Origin: Gammaproteobacteria bacterium
GTDB lineage: Bacteria > Pseudomonadota > Gammaproteobacteria > Steroidobacterales > Steroidobacteraceae
Assembly (NCBI GenBank): GCA_028293775.1
Contig: JAQGOD010000402.1
Span: forward strand, 1-7,125
DNA length: 7,125 nucleotides
Reading direction: 5' to 3'
Shown here: piece by piece, positions 5,561-7,125 of the stretch
Layout: every line of letters starts with the position of its first letter
How positions within the stretch are numbered: position 1 is the stretch's first letter
The notes under the pieces: model-generated
Told to the model about the DNA's origin: nothing
The model's database searches: none
What the model saw: only the letters and a program-made list of their open reading frames with translations
Program-made: the position numbers and the translations under genes

Positions 5561-7125
5561 TGCAGGACAAAGAAACATTATTCGGCAGGCCCACGTCGCG
5601 AGTGGATGGGGTTGCAAAGGTCACCGGTGCAGCGCGATACGCCTCCGACGAACCGGTGGCCAATCCGGCCTACGGTTATTTTGTCACGAGCACCATTGCG
5701 CGCGGCCGCATCGGCGCTTTCAAGCTCGAGCGCGCGAAAGCGGTGCGCGGGGTGCTCGACATTTTGACTTATGAGAATGTGGCCAACGAGACTAAACCGC
5801 CACGGGGTCCGGACGGTGGACCGACCACGACAACGCTCGAGAGCAATCAAGTCTGGCACGACGGACAGATCATTGCGGTGGTCGTCGCGGAAACATACGA
5901 GGCGGCGCGCGAGGCGGCAAACAAGGTAGAGGTCGTCTACGTTGAGGAACAGCCCAGCGCCTCTTTCGATTCGCCCGGCGTGGAATCTGAGCCCCACAAG
6001 CCGCAAAAAGGTCCCGACCCGAAAAAAGGGGATGCGGCCAATGCGTTCGCCGGCGCAGCCGTAAAATTCGAAGCGCGATATTCGACACCGACTCAGCATC
6101 ACAATGCCATCGAGCTGTTTACGGCGACTTGTGCCTGGGACGGCCCGAAGCTGACCATTTACGAGCCTTCCCAATTCATGTGGGGCACCAAGAATTCGGT
6201 TGCGACACAGCTGAAGGTTGATCCTGACCAGGTACGTGCCATCTCCCGCTATATCGGCGGGGCATTTGGTTCCAAGGGCCCGAATCCTCGCACCGCCTGG
6301 GTGGCCCTCGCCGCGAAACGAGTGGGCCGACCGGTCAAGCTCGTGCCGACCCGCGATCAGGGTTTTACGATAGCCACATATCGAGCGGAAACACGCCAGC
6401 ACATCAAGCTTGGCGCAAGCGCGGATGGCAAGCTCATTTCTTTATTTCATGAGGGCTGGGAAGTCACCTCGCGGCCCTCGGGCTATAACGTCGGTGGCGT
6501 CGAGAGCACCGCTCGTATGTATGCGTGCCCCCATATCGCCACGGCGGTCAATGTGGTCCATGCAGACCGCAACACCCCGGGCTATATGAGAGCACCCCCT
6601 GAGACGCCCTATATGTTTGCGCTCGAAAGCGCCATGGACGAATTGGCGTATGCACTCAAAATGGATCCGATTGAGTTGCGTCGCGTGAACGACACGCAGA
6701 CAGACCCGGTAGACGGATTGCCCTTCTCGTCCAGATCTCTCATGCAATGTTTCGATCAGGCGGCAGCGAAATTTGGCTGGGCGAATCGCAACGCGCAGCC
6801 GGGATCCATGTGCGACGGCGAATGGCTGGTAGGCTTCGGTTGCGCCACCGCGTGCTATCCGAGCAACATGGGTCCGGCAGCAGTCCGAGTGTCGCTGACG
6901 CCGGACGGCAAGGCCATCGTGAGTTTGGCCGGCCACGAAATAGGTACCGGCGCCTATACCGTGGTGGCCATCGCCACCGCTCGCTCGCTCGGCCTGAAAA
7001 TCGACGATGTAACGGTGCACATGGGCGACAGCGATTTGCCGCCTATCATGATTGCCGGAGGGTCCAACAATGCGGCCTCGGCGTCAAACGTCGTTGTAAA
7101 GGCGTGCGATGAGTTAAGACAGCGC
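5557..7125 (+). CDS. paoC: Aldehyde oxidoreductase molybdopterin-binding subunit, PaoC/YagR-like, 3' end missing
   Basis: The frame is open from ATG 5557 to the window end, giving 523 of an expected 730-750 residues. This is the catalytic subunit holding the molybdenum cofactor (in E. coli PaoC, the cytosine dinucleotide form). Visible family motifs are the N-terminal GRPTSRVDGVAKVTGAARYASD (about 10-31), TPTQHHNAIELF (177-188), the cofactor-binding loop GGAFGSKG (234-241), MRAPPETP (344-351), GHEIGTGAY (459-467), MGDSDLPP (489-496) and GGSNNAAS (501-508). The catalytic glutamate near the C-terminus lies beyond the window, so activity cannot be confirmed. The start overlaps paoB by 4 bp (ATGA). 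A second ATG at 5560 is equally possible and has better spacing to the GGGG at 5549-5552. There is no signal peptide. The substrate is uncertain: aromatic or aliphatic aldehydes by analogy with PaoABC, but related enzymes oxidise N-heterocycles such as isoquinoline. Confidence 0.95.
   Translation, partial: MMQDKETLFGRPTSRVDGVAKVTGAARYASDEPVANPAYGYFVTSTIARGRIGAFKLERAKAVRGVLDILTYENVANETKPPRGPDGGPTTTTLESNQVWHDGQIIAVVVAETYEAAREAANKVEVVYVEEQPSASFDSPGVESEPHKPQKGPDPKKGDAANAFAGAAVKFEARYSTPTQHHNAIELFTATCAWDGPKLTIYEPSQFMWGTKNSVATQLKVDPDQVRAISRYIGGAFGSKGPNPRTAWVALAAKRVGRPVKLVPTRDQGFTIATYRAETRQHIKLGASADGKLISLFHEGWEVTSRPSGYNVGGVESTARMYACPHIATAVNVVHADRNTPGYMRAPPETPYMFALESAMDELAYALKMDPIELRRVNDTQTDPVDGLPFSSRSLMQCFDQAAAKFGWANRNAQPGSMCDGEWLVGFGCATACYPSNMGPAAVRVSLTPDGKAIVSLAGHEIGTGAYTVVAIATARSLGLKIDDVTVHMGDSDLPPIMIAGGSNNAASASNVVVKACDELRQR

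Noticed and set aside
5578..6402. A 274-codon open frame on the minus strand
   Set aside because: It is opposite paoC, which has clear motifs across the same stretch. The antisense product looks like low-information sequence.

Overview
The window looks like a chromosomal segment of a Gram-negative bacterium with moderately high GC, most likely a proteobacterium. The evidence is a YbiI-type DksA/TraR zinc-finger protein that keeps the enterobacterial length and C-terminal signature, a lipoprotein signal, two Tat signals, and a three-subunit periplasmic molybdenum hydroxylase of the PaoABC (YagTSR) type. The sequence alone does not give a finer taxonomic placement. I see no mobile elements, RNA genes or CRISPR arrays.

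Layout: (1) 1-432, plus strand: the 3' part of a small integral membrane protein related to bacterial two-TM ion channels, but without a canonical potassium selectivity filter. (2) 497-763, plus: ybiI-like zinc-finger protein. (3) 3768 down to 783, minus strand: a compact three-gene set consisting of a 69-residue lysine-rich protein with a strong ribosome binding site, a DUF1800 protein that starts with a clear lipoprotein signal peptide, and a DUF1501 protein with a Tat signal. The last two overlap by 8 bp. (4) 3769-3938: a 170-bp divergent intergenic region that must hold the control signals for both flanking gene sets. (5) 3939 to the end, plus: paoA-like [2Fe-2S] subunit with Tat signal, paoB-like FAD/[4Fe-4S] subunit, and paoC-like molybdenum cofactor subunit (cut by the window end). 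These three overlap by 1 and 4 bp.

How the genes work together: the paoABC-like set encodes one heterotrimeric enzyme. Substrate (probably an aldehyde or an N-heteroaromatic compound) is oxidised at the Mo cofactor in the large subunit, and electrons pass through the two [2Fe-2S] clusters of the small subunit to the FAD subunit. Only the small subunit has a Tat signal, so the assembled complex is expected to be exported folded. The DUF1800/DUF1501 pair is a widespread but functionally unassigned pair of exported proteins; here both should act in the envelope. The two sets are head to head, which makes co-regulation possible but not shown.

Nothing here is clearly a new system. The points most worth a second look are the channel-like protein with a non-canonical filter, the lysine-rich small gene leading the DUF1800/DUF1501 set, and the divergent arrangement of two envelope-targeted gene sets.
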